From: SSF14 sp037045585
GTDB taxonomy: Bacteria; Actinomycetota; Acidimicrobiia; Acidimicrobiales; Microtrichaceae
Length of the DNA: 64,000 nucleotides
Direction: 5' to 3'
NCBI GenBank assembly: GCA_037045585.1
Contig: JBAOIR010000004.1
Location: 124,001 to 188,000, forward strand
Made by a program: the position numbers and the translations under genes. The notes beneath the pieces are model-generated. The model ran no database searches. It was not told the DNA's origin and was given only the letters and a program-made list of their open reading frames with translations. Positions 25,238 to 36,059 of this stretch are shown piece by piece; position 1 is the first letter of the stretch; each line of letters begins with the position of its first letter.

Positions 25238-28200
25238 CCGACGTGGCCGAATCCCGAGTCGCGGCCGTGGCACCGCTGCGCGCCCTGCCCGGGTTGTTCC
25301 GCGAGGAACCGGCGCTGCTCGGCACCCTGGGTCGGTCGAACGCGACGCTCGCCGTCCCCGAGCCGGCCCGGGCGGTGACGATCGCCGCGATCGCCACGCT
25401 CTCCAAGCGCTCGCCCGTCGTCGTGGCCGTGCCGACGAGCGCCGACGCCGAACGACTCGCCGGCGACCTGGCCTGTTTCCTCGGGGCCGACGAGGTCGAC
25501 GTGTTCCCGGCCTGGGAGACGCTGCCCTTCGAACGGGTCAGTCCGTCGGTCGAGACCATGGGTCGCCGTATGCGCACCATGTGGCACCTCCGCGACCCCG
25601 AGCGGTCTCCCAAGGTGCTCGTCGCTCCCGCCCGGGCACTCGTGCAGCGCCTCGGGCCCCACGTGGAGGACGTCGAGCCGATCGTGATCACGCCGGGAGC
25701 GATCGTCGACCAGGCCGATCTCGTGGAGCGCCTGGTCGAGGCGGGGTACCGCCGCGAGTACCAGGTGGAGCACCGCGGCGAGATCGCGGTGCGTGGCTCG
25801 ATCGTCGACGTGTTCCCGTCCACCGCCGACGGCCCCGTCCGAATCGACCTGTGGGGCGACGAGGTCGAGCGGCTCACCGACTTCTCCGTCAACGACCAGC
25901 GGTCCGACAACGACGTCGAGCGCGTCGAGATCTTCCCGTGCCGCGAACTGATGACGACCGACGACGTCCGTGAGCGCGCCGAGGCGCTGATCGAGTCGGA
26001 ACCCTGGGGTCGTGACCAATGGGAGAAGCTGGCTGACGGCCAGAGTTTCGACGGCATGGAGTCGTGGCTGCCGTGGCTCACCGGCGACGGCGCCACCACG
26101 GCCCATGTGTTGTTCGACCTGGTCGGTCCGGAGTCGCAGGTGATTCTCGTCGACCCACGCCGCATGCGGGACCGGGCGGCCGACATCATCGCCGAGGAGG
26201 TCGACCTCGCCCGAACGCTCTCCGGGACGTGGGGTGCGAGCGACGACGGGGTGCTCCCGAGGCTCCACCTCGACTTCGAGCGTCTGCTGACCCGCACGAC
26301 CGCTCCGACGTGGACCATGACGACCGCTCCCGAGGGCCCCGGCATCGAAACCGTGGCCGCGGCGGCATGGTTCCAGGCCAGCGGCGACGGGTCCCGGCTG
26401 GTCAACCAGCTTCGCGATCTGTCGGCGTCGGGCTACCGCATCGTCGTCGCGGCCGAGGGTGCCGGCTCGGCCGAACGCGTCGACCGACTCCTCAACGAGC
26501 AGGGTGTGTCCTACCGGCTCCGTCCCGAGGGCGGTGCCGCGTTGGCCGAGCCCGGGGGTCACATCACCGTCGCGGCGCTCAACCGCGGTTTCATCCTCCC
26601 GTCGGTGAAGCTGGCGGTGCTGAGCGAGAGCGATCTCACGGGCCGACGCCGCACCCATCGGCCGGCTCGGCAGCGCAAGCGTCAGGCGCAGGGTTTCTTC
26701 GACGACCTCAAGGTCGGCAGCTACGTGGTGCACCAGCACCACGGCGTCGCCCGGTTCGGCGGCATGGTCAAGCGCACCATCGGTGGCGCGGACCGTGACT
26801 ACCTGCTGCTCGAGTACCGCGGCGACGACAAGCTGTACGTCCCGTCCGACCAGATCGACGCCGTCCGCCACTACACCGGCGGCGACTCACCCAGCCTCTC
26901 GAAGATGGGTGGCGCCGACTTCGCCCGCACCAAGGCCAAGGTCGCGTCCGAGGTGGCGACCATCGCCCAGGAGTTGGTGGTGCTGTACCAGAAGCGGGTG
27001 CACGCCAAGGGCCACGCCTTCGCCGAGGACTCGCCGTGGCAGAAGGAGATGGAGGACTCGTTCCCCTTCGCCGAGACGCCCGACCAGTTGCAGGCGATCG
27101 AGGACGTGAAGCACGACATGGAGGCGGAGCGCCCCATGGATCGCCTGGTGATCGGCGACGTCGGGTTCGGCAAGACCGAGGTCGCGATCCGCGCTGCGTT
27201 CAAAGCAGTGCAGGACGGCTACCAGGTCGCGATCCTCGTGCCGACGACCCTGCTGGCCCAACAGCACTACGCGACGTTCAGCGACCGGTTCGCCCCGTAC
27301 CCGGTGCGCGTCGAGGTCATGTCCCGGTTCCTGACCGCCAAGCAGAGCCGCGTGGTGGCCGACGGCCTGAAGTCGGGCGAGGTCGACGTGGTCGTCGGTA
27401 CGCACCGGCTGCTGAGCGGGGACGTGGAGTTCAAGAAGCTGGGGCTGCTCGTCATCGACGAGGAGCAGCGGTTCGGTGTCTCCCACAAGGAGGCCATCAA
27501 GCAGTTCAAGGCCGACGTCGACGTGCTCACGCTGACGGCCACCCCGATCCCACGAACCATGGAGATGTCGCTCACCGGCATCCGCGACCTGTCGCTGCTG
27601 CAGACGGCGCCGTCGGAGCGGCAGCCGATCCTCACCTACGTCGGCGAGTACGACGACCGGGCCGTGGCGGAGTCGATCCGTCGCGAGCTCCTGCGCGAGG
27701 GCCAGGTGTTCTTCGTGCACAACCGGATCGCCGACATCGAGGAGAAGGCGGCAGACCTCCGCGACCTCGTGCCCGAGGCCCGCATCGCCGTCGCTCACGG
27801 CCAGATGGACGAGGGCTCGCTGGAGCAGATCGTCGTCGACTTCTGGGAGGGTCGCTACGACGTGCTCGTCTGCACCACGATCATCGAGTCGGGCATCGAC
27901 ATGCCCACGGTCAACACCCTCGTCGTCGAACGCGCCGACCTCCTCGGGCTCGGGCAGCTCCACCAGTTGCGCGGCCGCGTCGGTCGAGCCGGCATGCGGG
28001 CGTACGCCTACCTGTTCTTCCCGCCCGAGCGGGAGCTGAGCGAGGAGGCCTACGAGCGGCTGCGCACGATCGGCGAAGCCACCGAGCTGGGTTCCGGCTT
28101 CCGCATCGCCATGCGCGACCTCGAGATCCGCGGCGCCGGCAACCTGCTGGGCACCGGCCAGACCGGGCACATCGCAGCGGTCGGCTACGACCTCTACTGC

Positions 28201-28707
28201 TCGATGGTCAACGAGGCGATCAACGATCTCAACGGCGACACCAAGGCCGAGGACGTCGAGATCAAGATCGAACTCCCGCTCGACGCGAACCTTCCCGCCG
28301 ACTACGTGGAGCGCGAGGATCTCCGTCTCGACGCCTACCGACGGCTCGCCGAGGTGAAGAGCTTCACCGACGTCGACGACATCGCCGCCGAATGGGTCGA
28401 CCGCTACGGCCCGGTGCCCGACGCCGCCGGTGCGCTCCTCGACATCGCCCGGGTCCGCGCCGAGTGCGTCCGCACCGGCGTCACCGACATCTCGGTGACG
28501 AAGTCGACCGGGTTCGGTGGTCCGCCGCTGGTGGCGCGGATCTCGCCGCTGAAGCTCCCGCAGTCGAAGCAGATGCGGCTGGAACGCCTGTACAAGGGCG
28601 CTGTCTACAAGAACGACTCGCAGCTGCAGCTGCCGATCAAGGCCGGGCGAGCCATGATCGCCACGCTGCTCGAGGCGTTCACCCAGATGGTGCCCGTCGA
28701 CGAGTGA
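25234..28707 (+). CDS. mfd: Transcription-repair coupling factor
   Basis: Removes RNA polymerase stalled at lesions and recruits UvrA. 1157 aa, full length, no breaks. UvrB-like N-terminal region with AWETLPFE and EYQVEHRGEIAVRGSIVDVF; RNA-polymerase interaction domain near residue 490 (GSYVVHQHHGVARF); translocase motifs: Walker A GDVGFGKTEVA near 643, DEEQRFGV near 740, TATPIPRTM near 767, QLRGRVGR near 910. The C-terminal TRCF domain ends LLEAFTQMVPVDE. Coupled to pth. Confidence 0.98.
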   Translation: MTDVAESRVAAVAPLRALPGLFREEPALLGTLGRSNATLAVPEPARAVTIAAIATLSKRSPVVVAVPTSADAERLAGDLACFLGADEVDVFPAWETLPFERVSPSVETMGRRMRTMWHLRDPERSPKVLVAPARALVQRLGPHVEDVEPIVITPGAIVDQADLVERLVEAGYRREYQVEHRGEIAVRGSIVDVFPSTADGPVRIDLWGDEVERLTDFSVNDQRSDNDVERVEIFPCRELMTTDDVRERAEALIESEPWGRDQWEKLADGQSFDGMESWLPWLTGDGATTAHVLFDLVGPESQVILVDPRRMRDRAADIIAEEVDLARTLSGTWGASDDGVLPRLHLDFERLLTRTTAPTWTMTTAPEGPGIETVAAAAWFQASGDGSRLVNQLRDLSASGYRIVVAAEGAGSAERVDRLLNEQGVSYRLRPEGGAALAEPGGHITVAALNRGFILPSVKLAVLSESDLTGRRRTHRPARQRKRQAQGFFDDLKVGSYVVHQHHGVARFGGMVKRTIGGADRDYLLLEYRGDDKLYVPSDQIDAVRHYTGGDSPSLSKMGGADFARTKAKVASEVATIAQELVVLYQKRVHAKGHAFAEDSPWQKEMEDSFPFAETPDQLQAIEDVKHDMEAERPMDRLVIGDVGFGKTEVAIRAAFKAVQDGYQVAILVPTTLLAQQHYATFSDRFAPYPVRVEVMSRFLTAKQSRVVADGLKSGEVDVVVGTHRLLSGDVEFKKLGLLVIDEEQRFGVSHKEAIKQFKADVDVLTLTATPIPRTMEMSLTGIRDLSLLQTAPSERQPILTYVGEYDDRAVAESIRRELLREGQVFFVHNRIADIEEKAADLRDLVPEARIAVAHGQMDEGSLEQIVVDFWEGRYDVLVCTTIIESGIDMPTVNTLVVERADLLGLGQLHQLRGRVGRAGMRAYAYLFFPPERELSEEAYERLRTIGEATELGSGFRIAMRDLEIRGAGNLLGTGQTGHIAAVGYDLYCSMVNEAINDLNGDTKAEDVEIKIELPLDANLPADYVEREDLRLDAYRRLAEVKSFTDVDDIAAEWVDRYGPVPDAAGALLDIARVRAECVRTGVTDISVTKSTGFGGPPLVARISPLKLPQSKQMRLERLYKGAVYKNDSQLQLPIKAGRAMIATLLEAFTQMVPVDE

Positions 28708-28766
28708 ACCGACTTGCTCCGCCGATCTGTGCCCGTCCAACTCCGCCCAGTACGATCTGAGGTTCT

Positions 28767-29810
28767 GTGAAGCGCCTTCTTGTCAGCTCCATCGCCGCCG
28801 TTGCCCTCCTCACCGCTTGTGGTGTCGCCGAGGACACGACCGCGGCCACCGTCAACGGGCAGGACATCTCGGTCTCGGCCGTGACCAAGCTCGCCAAGTC
28901 GAAGTACATCGTGGACACCGCGTCCTCCGAGGGGCTCGTGTCCTCGAAGGATGTCGTGGTCGGCTCGACCACGCGACGGGCGGCGCTCGGACTGTTGGTC
29001 CAGTCCGAGGTGTACGAGGCGGGCATCGCCGCTCGCAAGGGCGAGATCACCGACGTCGATCGCGACGCTGCCGAGGCACAGATCTCCGACTACGAGTCGA
29101 ACAACCAGACGACCATCGACGACACGGCCCGGCCGGTCATCGTTCGACTGGTAGCGGCGCAGGCCGCCCTCGGCCGGATCCTGGGTGGAGCGGACATCGA
29201 ATCGGCGGCGTCGCCGGCGAACATCGAGGCGTACTTCGACGAGCACGCCGACGAGTTCGCCAAGATCTGTGTCGACGGCTTCGTCGTCATGAGCGACCAG
29301 GCGGCTGCCGCCAAGGCAGCGGTCGACCGCGGCGACGACATCGCAGTGATCCTCGCCGACACGGCGTTGCAGGCGCAGTCCCTCTCGCAAACCGGCACGG
29401 AGACCTGTGTGCTGTCGGGCCAGGTGTCGGACTCGCCGATCGCCGACCTCATCACGACCGGTCCTGTCGGCCAGTGGTCGAGCTCCGCCATCGCCGACGC
29501 GACGGCCGGTGACGTGACCGTCTTCGTCCGCCCGAACAGCCGCGACGAGCCGACGCTCGACGATCCCGACATCTCGGACCAGATCGCGCAGCAGCTCCAG
29601 GCGGAGGCAACGTCCGCCGCCCAGGAAGCGTTCGGTGCGGAGGCGCAGACCATCCTCGAGCGGGCCGACGTCGAGATCGATTCGCGGTACGGCCGCTGGG
29701 ATCCGTCCGATCCGTCACTGATCCTCGCTCCGTTGGCGCCCACGCGGTCGGCGAAGGCGGCGGCCGAGGCCCTGCCGGCCGACGACCTCGCTGGTCTCCA
29801 GGGGCAATGA
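28767..29810 (+). CDS. SurA/PrsA-like lipoprotein (putative foldase)
   Basis: 347 aa. GTG start; lipoprotein signal with lipobox LLTAC (Cys 18). The N-terminal helical region (AATVNGQDISVSAVTKLAK) matches the SurA/PrsA chaperone start. A parvulin domain is weak or absent: the middle (IEAYFDEHADEFAKICVDGFVV) resembles a parvulin entry but lacks a clear isomerase core. Mfd-SurA-MazG is a known order in actinobacteria. Likely a surface chaperone; activity is uncertain. Confidence 0.75.
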   Translation: MKRLLVSSIAAVALLTACGVAEDTTAATVNGQDISVSAVTKLAKSKYIVDTASSEGLVSSKDVVVGSTTRRAALGLLVQSEVYEAGIAARKGEITDVDRDAAEAQISDYESNNQTTIDDTARPVIVRLVAAQAALGRILGGADIESAASPANIEAYFDEHADEFAKICVDGFVVMSDQAAAAKAAVDRGDDIAVILADTALQAQSLSQTGTETCVLSGQVSDSPIADLITTGPVGQWSSSAIADATAGDVTVFVRPNSRDEPTLDDPDISDQIAQQLQAEATSAAQEAFGAEAQTILERADVEIDSRYGRWDPSDPSLILAPLAPTRSAKAAAEALPADDLAGLQGQ

Positions 29811-31130
29811 TCCCCACCGTCGTCATCGTCGGGCTCGGCCCCGGCGGCGACGACCTCGTCACGTCGGGCACGCTCGCGGCGATCGCTGCCGCGCCGGCGG
29901 TGTTCGCCCGGACCGAGCGGCACCCGGCCGCGTCGGTGTTGACCGGGGCGACGTTCTTCGACGACGTCTACGACGCTGCCGACACCATGGACGAGGTGTA
30001 CTCGACGATCGTCGACCGTCTCGTGGACGCTGCGACCGCGACCGATCGTGTGGTGTACGCCGTGCCCGGATCTCCGCTCGTCGCCGAGCGCACAGTGCAG
30101 CTGCTCCTCGGCGACCCCCGCATCGCGACCGAGGTCGTGCCTGCCCTGTCCTTCCTCGACCTTGCCTGGACCCGTCTGGGGATCGACCCCATCGCGACCG
30201 GAGTGCGGGTGGTCGACGGTCATCGGTTCACCGTCGATGCCGCCGGCCAGCGGGGCCCGCTGCTCGTTGCCCAGTGCGATTCGGCCTTGGTGCTGAGCGA
30301 CGTGAAGCTCTCGATCGAGGAGTGGCCGAGCGAGCCGGTCACGGTCATCCAACGGTTGGGCCTGCCCGACGAGCGCATCTTCGAGGTCGAGTGGGCCGAC
30401 CTCGACCGTGGTGTCGAGGCGGACCACCTCACGTCGATCTACATCCCGACGTTGGAGCAGCCGGTTGCGGCGGAGTTGGTGCAGTTCGACGAACTGGTCC
30501 ACGCCCTGCGGACCGGGTGCCCCTGGGACCGGGAGCAGACCCACGAGTCGCTCAAGCGGTACCTGCTCGAGGAGTGCTACGAGCTCCTCGAGGCGATCGA
30601 CGGCTTGGCGGCCGACACCGACGAGAGCATCGACGCGCTCGAAGAAGAGCTCGGCGATGTCCTGTTCCAGGTGTTCTTCCACGCGACGATCGCGGCGGAG
30701 TCCGGGTGGTTCACCCTCGCCGATGTCGCCCGCACCGTTCACGACAAGTTGCGGGACCGCCATCCCCACGTGTTCGGTTCCGCCACCTTCGAGTCGGCGG
30801 AGGCCCTCGCCGCGAATTGGGAGGCGCAGAAGAAGACCGAGAAGTCGCGCGACTCGGTCATGGACGGCATTCCCCCCGAACTGCCGGCGCTGCTCTACGC
30901 GCTCAAGGTGCAGAAGAAGGCGGCGTCGTCGGACTATCGCGAGCCCGTCGCCAGCCGTCGCCGCGTCCGTTGCGGCGCTCGACGCGGGGACGCTGGACGC
31001 CCCGGCCCTCGGGGAGTTGCTGTTCGGCGTCGTCCAGGTCGCCCGGACCGCCGGCCTCGACCCCGAGGACGAGTTGCGTCAGGCCTCACGCCGCTTCGTC
31101 GAGCGCTTCGAATCCCGGGTCAGCGACTGA
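29807..31130 (+). CDS. mazG: Tetrapyrrole-methylase-like/MazG fusion (YabN type), one frameshift
   Basis: About 441 aa. The N-terminal half is a SAM-methylase-fold domain (VIVGLGPGGDDLVTSG, VVYAVPGSPLVAERTV). The C-terminal half is a MazG NTP pyrophosphohydrolase: LRTGCPWDREQTHESLKRYL, EECYELLEAID, EEELGDVLFQVFFH and HPHVFG. The frame changes near 30,945, and the last 60 residues (ALDAGTLDAPALGELLFGVV to FVERFESRVSD) read in the next frame. MazG degrades non-canonical or excess nucleotides; the methylase-fold partner has no known substrate. Start overlaps the SurA-like stop (ATGA). Confidence 0.9.
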
Positions 31131-32085
31131 CGCCGGCGCGGCGATCGCGGGCGAGGCCCAGGAGATAGAGCTCGTCGTGGGCGATCGTGGCGCCGGCCAG
31201 CGCCGTGATCTGACCGCTCGGGTCGTAGATCGGGGCGACCTCGACGAGGTCGGCGCCGACGATGTTCAGGCCAGCGAGGCCGAACAGCAGTTGGCGGGCC
31301 TGCCAGGTGGTCGGACCGCCGATGACCGGCGTGCCGGTGCCGGGGGCGTAGGCCGGGTCGAGGAAGTCGATGTCGAACGTGAGGTAGGCGGGCCGGTCGC
31401 CGACGATCTCGCGGATCTCGGCGATCGTGGCAGCGATGCCGATGTCGAACAGGCGGTCGGCGTGGATCACGTTGAAGCCGTGCGACACGTTGGGTGTGCG
31501 CATGCCCGTCTGTACCGACGTCGCCGGGTCGAGGATGCCGTCGCGGGCCGCTCGCAGGAACATCGTGCCGTGGTTGAGTTCGTCGCCGGCGTCCCAGGTG
31601 TCGGAGTGCGCGTCGAAGTGGATGAGCGACAGCTGGCCGTGGCGCTCGGCGGTCGCGAGGAGCAGGGGATAGGCCACGAAATGGTCCCCGCCGAGGCCGA
31701 GGACCGACGCCCCGGCGTCGATGATGCGGCCGACATGGTCGACGACGTTGGTCACCATCTCCTCGGGCACCCCGGGGCGGTAGCCGATGTCGAAGTAGTC
31801 GATGACCTTGTGGCGGTCGAAGACGCTGTGGTCCCACGGCCAGAGGCCCTCGGGAAACTCGGCGCTGAGCGTCGTCTGTTCACGGATCGCCCGTGGCCCG
31901 AACCGTGCCCCCGGTCGGTTCGTGACGGCGTTGTCGTAGGGGATGCCGACGACGGCGATGTCGACGCCGGTGAGGTCCCGGGTGGCCGGCAGCCTCCCGA
32001 ACGAGAGCTGGCCGGCCCAGGTCATGTCGAAGCCCTGGGCATCACCGACGTCACCGGAGACCGACGGATCGTGGTTCGCTTCCAT
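31120..32085 (-). CDS. speB: Agmatinase / ureohydrolase family
   Basis: 321 aa. Binuclear manganese ligands: GLGGDHFVAYP, LIHFDAHSDTWD and LTFDIDFLDPAYAPGTGTP. The start region VVGIPYDNAVTNRPGARFGPRAIR is typical of agmatinases. It would convert agmatine to putrescine and urea; guanidinobutyrase or a related ureohydrolase activity is also possible. Convergent with mazG (11-base overlap) and divergent from the ABC exporter. ATG 32085 was chosen because the family start follows soon after. Confidence 0.88.
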   Translation of the reverse strand: MEANHDPSVSGDVGDAQGFDMTWAGQLSFGRLPATRDLTGVDIAVVGIPYDNAVTNRPGARFGPRAIREQTTLSAEFPEGLWPWDHSVFDRHKVIDYFDIGYRPGVPEEMVTNVVDHVGRIIDAGASVLGLGGDHFVAYPLLLATAERHGQLSLIHFDAHSDTWDAGDELNHGTMFLRAARDGILDPATSVQTGMRTPNVSHGFNVIHADRLFDIGIAATIAEIREIVGDRPAYLTFDIDFLDPAYAPGTGTPVIGGPTTWQARQLLFGLAGLNIVGADLVEVAPIYDPSGQITALAGATIAHDELYLLGLARDRRAGVSR

Positions 32086-32197
32086 CGCCGAATCCTCGCA
32101 GATTGCAGATGGCAGATGCTCGAGCGGAGCGACCGACGTCTGCGGAGCCCGTGCATCGGGCAGGGGTGAGAGGACCGAGACGAGAGGGACCGAGCAG

Positions 32198-33103
32198 ATG
32201 TTGCAGGTGGAGGACGTGCGGTGGCGGTACGGCGACAAGATCGTGCTCGACGGGATCGACCTGGAGGTGCCGGCGGGCAAGGTGATCGGTCTCGTCGGGC
32301 CGAACGGTGCCGGGAAGACCACGCTCATGCGGATCCTGTTCGGCGTCCTCACCCCCGACACGGGGAGTGTGCGTTTCGACGGCCGACCCGCTGACGAGGA
32401 GGCTCGCCGGTCGTGGGGGTACATGCCGCAGGAACGCGGCCTCTACCGTGACATGCGCGTGCTCGATCAACTCGTGTGGATTGCGCGATTGCACGGCATC
32501 GACCGATCGACGGCACGTCGCCGGGCGGTCGATCTGCTCGAACGACTGGGGCTCGCCGATCGGCGCAACGACAAGGTCGAGGCACTCTCCGGAGGCATGG
32601 CGCAGCGGGTACAGCTGGCTGCCGCGATGGTCCACGAACCGGACGTGCTCGTCCTCGATGAACCGTTCGCCGGGCTCGATCCGGTGGCCGTGCAGTTCCT
32701 CTCCGACGTGATCACCGATCATGCCGCGGCCGGGCGTCACCTCCTCTTCTCCAGCCACCAACTCGATCTCGTCGAGGAGCTCTGCGAGACGGTGACGATG
32801 ATGCACCGTGGGAAGGTCGTCCTCGGGGGTGATGTGCGCCAACTCAAGGCCGACAGTCCCGATCGGACACTGCGCGTGGACGTCGAGGTCGAACACTCGT
32901 GGGTGGCGCCGCTCGGCGTCGAGGTCACCGCCGCCGGCGCTGCGGGTTCGCGGCTCCGATTGGCGCCGGGGGTGCGGGCCGGTGAGGTGCTCGACGCCGT
33001 GCGGGCCCACCACGAGGTCAGCGACTTCGGGGTCGAGGCGCCGAGCCTCGCCGAGTTGTTCCTCGCCGCAGTCGGCGACGTCACTGCGGGGGCGCTGCGA
33101 TGA
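32198..33103 (+). CDS. ABC exporter ATP-binding protein (NatA-like)
   Basis: 301 aa. Walker A GPNGAGKTT near residue 38, Q-loop MPQERGLYRDM, signature LSGGMAQRVQLAAAM, Walker B VLVLDEPFAGLDP, switch His in SSHQ. The C-terminal DUF4162-like tail is typical of NatA/YhaQ-type exporters. It overlaps the permease gene by four bases. Na+ export or drug/peptide efflux are the usual suggestions; nothing here decides. Confidence 0.92.
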   Translation: MLQVEDVRWRYGDKIVLDGIDLEVPAGKVIGLVGPNGAGKTTLMRILFGVLTPDTGSVRFDGRPADEEARRSWGYMPQERGLYRDMRVLDQLVWIARLHGIDRSTARRRAVDLLERLGLADRRNDKVEALSGGMAQRVQLAAAMVHEPDVLVLDEPFAGLDPVAVQFLSDVITDHAAAGRHLLFSSHQLDLVEELCETVTMMHRGKVVLGGDVRQLKADSPDRTLRVDVEVEHSWVAPLGVEVTAAGAAGSRLRLAPGVRAGEVLDAVRAHHEVSDFGVEAPSLAELFLAAVGDVTAGALR

Positions 33104-34260
33104 CCGCCGTCGGGTCCACCCGGTTGGTCGCCGCTCGGGAGATCCGCGAAACCACCCGCCGCAAGAGCTTCTGGATCGTCCTCGTCGTCCTCGCGCTGGC
33201 AGCGACCGCTGCAGTCGTGGTGCCGACCCTGCTCGACGACGACGGAACCCGCTACCGCGTCGCGGTCGTGGGCGATCGTGCCGGACTCGGCGAGGCGCTC
33301 ACGACCTCGCTGGCCGGGCTGGACGCGACCGTGCGCACGTCCTCGGTAGCGACGGCCGCCGATGCGGAGCGGAGGGTCGAGGACGGTTCGGCCGATCTGG
33401 CCGTCGTCGCCGGTGATCGTGCCCGGCTGATCGTGAAGGCTGGTGAGCACCAGGAGCTGGTCGGCGCCGCGAGTCAGGCGTTGTCGACCATCGGGTTCGC
33501 CGCTGACCTCGAGGCCGACGGCGTGGACGCCGCTCGGATCACGGACCTGTTGAGCCGTCCGGCCCCCACGGTCACCGAGATCGACCGGGGTGCCGCCGAT
33601 CGCAAGGGCGCGTCCTTCGCGATCACCCTGGTGCTCTACATCCTCCTCCTGACCCTGATGGTGCAGGCGGCGAACGGCACGGCGATCGAGAAGTCGAATC
33701 GGATCAGCGAAGTCCTCCTGGCGATCGTCCGCCCCGGCCCGCTCCTGTTCGGCAAGGTCATCGGCATCAGCGTCACCGGGCTCCTCACGTTCGCCGCCGG
33801 CGGCATCCCCATCGTCGTCTCCTTGGCGATCGGCAGCGATCTCCCGCCCGGGATCGGCGGTGCGCTCGCCGGTGGCGCGATCTGGTTCGTGCTCGGGATG
33901 GTGCTGTTCCTGACGCTTGCCGGCGCCCTCGGATCGTTGGCCGAACGCCAGGAGGAAGCCGGCGTCGTCGTGGCACCGCTCACCTTCCTGCTGGTGGGCA
34001 CGTTCATCGCCGCGGAGAGTGCGGCCGATACGACGTTCGGGATCGTCCTCGCCCTGGTGCCGCTCACGTCGCCGCTGGTCATGCCGGCCCGGATCGCCGA
34101 AGGAGTTGCCACCGTTCCCGAGATGGCGGCTTCAGCGCTGCTCCTGATCGCAGCGATCGCGCTCGTGGCCCGCTTCGGTGCGGTGGTCTACGGCCGGGCG
34201 ATCGTTCGGACCGGCCGGCGCCTCAAGCTCAAGGAGGTGCTGCGGTCCACCCCAGCCTGA
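33100..34260 (+). CDS. ABC exporter permease (NatB/ABC-2 type)
   Basis: 386 aa. One helix near residues 24-42 (SFWIVLVVLALAATAAVVV), a large external loop of about 140 residues, then five or six helices from 170 on (ITLVLYILLLTLMVQAANG, GLLTFAAGGIPIVVSLAIG and others). The cytoplasmic element EKSNRISEVLLAIVRP is a hallmark of ABC-2 NatB-like permeases. Works with the ATPase encoded just upstream. Confidence 0.9.
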   Translation: MTAVGSTRLVAAREIRETTRRKSFWIVLVVLALAATAAVVVPTLLDDDGTRYRVAVVGDRAGLGEALTTSLAGLDATVRTSSVATAADAERRVEDGSADLAVVAGDRARLIVKAGEHQELVGAASQALSTIGFAADLEADGVDAARITDLLSRPAPTVTEIDRGAADRKGASFAITLVLYILLLTLMVQAANGTAIEKSNRISEVLLAIVRPGPLLFGKVIGISVTGLLTFAAGGIPIVVSLAIGSDLPPGIGGALAGGAIWFVLGMVLFLTLAGALGSLAERQEEAGVVVAPLTFLLVGTFIAAESAADTTFGIVLALVPLTSPLVMPARIAEGVATVPEMAASALLLIAAIALVARFGAVVYGRAIVRTGRRLKLKEVLRSTPA

Positions 34261-34341
34261 GTGGGAAGATTTTGTCGCCGGGGGGTCACTGTGGTGCGAT
34301 GTCCTCCGCACTATCGTCGTCGGAACCATCAGAGGGCAGTC

Positions 34342-35630
<1,289 letters not shown>

Positions 35631-35634
<4 letters not shown>

Positions 35635-35984
35635 CCCGGCGCGCCCGACTCCTCCGCATCGCGCTGGTCTTCGCGTTGTTCGTGGTGTTGGGTGTGCTCG
35701 TCATGCCCGGTCGCTTGTGGTTCGGCCAGCGCAACGACATCGCGCAGGCGCAGGACCAGCTCAGCGAGCTGCAGCGGGAGAACCGTCAGCTCGAGGCCCG
35801 GGTCGACACGTTGAGCTCGAAGTCGCTGATCGAGCACGAGGCGCGTGAGAGTTTCGGCTGGGTCTATCCCCGCGACGAGGTCTACAACGTGACGCCAGCG
35901 CCGCCGTTGGTCGTCAACCTGCCGGCAGTGTGGCCGTTCACCGAACTGCAGCAGCCGCTCGCCGACGCCGCCGCGGACTCCTGA
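35631..35984 (+). CDS. FtsB/DivIC-like septum formation initiator
   Basis: 117 aa. Short basic cytoplasmic start, one helix at residues 10-27 (IALVFALFVVLGVLVMPG), then a coiled coil at 37-65 (AQDQLSELQRENRQLEARVD), then a short FtsB-type tail (IEHEARESFGWVYPRDEVY). It would join FtsL and FtsQ at the divisome. GTG start overlapping the eno stop; location after eno is the conserved actinobacterial one. Confidence 0.88.
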
Positions 35985-36059
35985 CGCGAACGAGCCGTGT
36001 AATCTGACGGGACGTCAGATCGACACCGCCGAGGGGCGGGTCGCACCCCGGGGGTTTCC

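Noticed and set aside
21680..25273. Very long open frame on the minus strand across glmU, prs, rplY and pth
   Set aside because: GC-rich codon bias leaves antisense frames open; its protein is Arg/Asp/Val/Gly-biased without motifs, while the plus-strand genes are unambiguous. The same holds for antisense frames over mfd, trkA and the deoC region.
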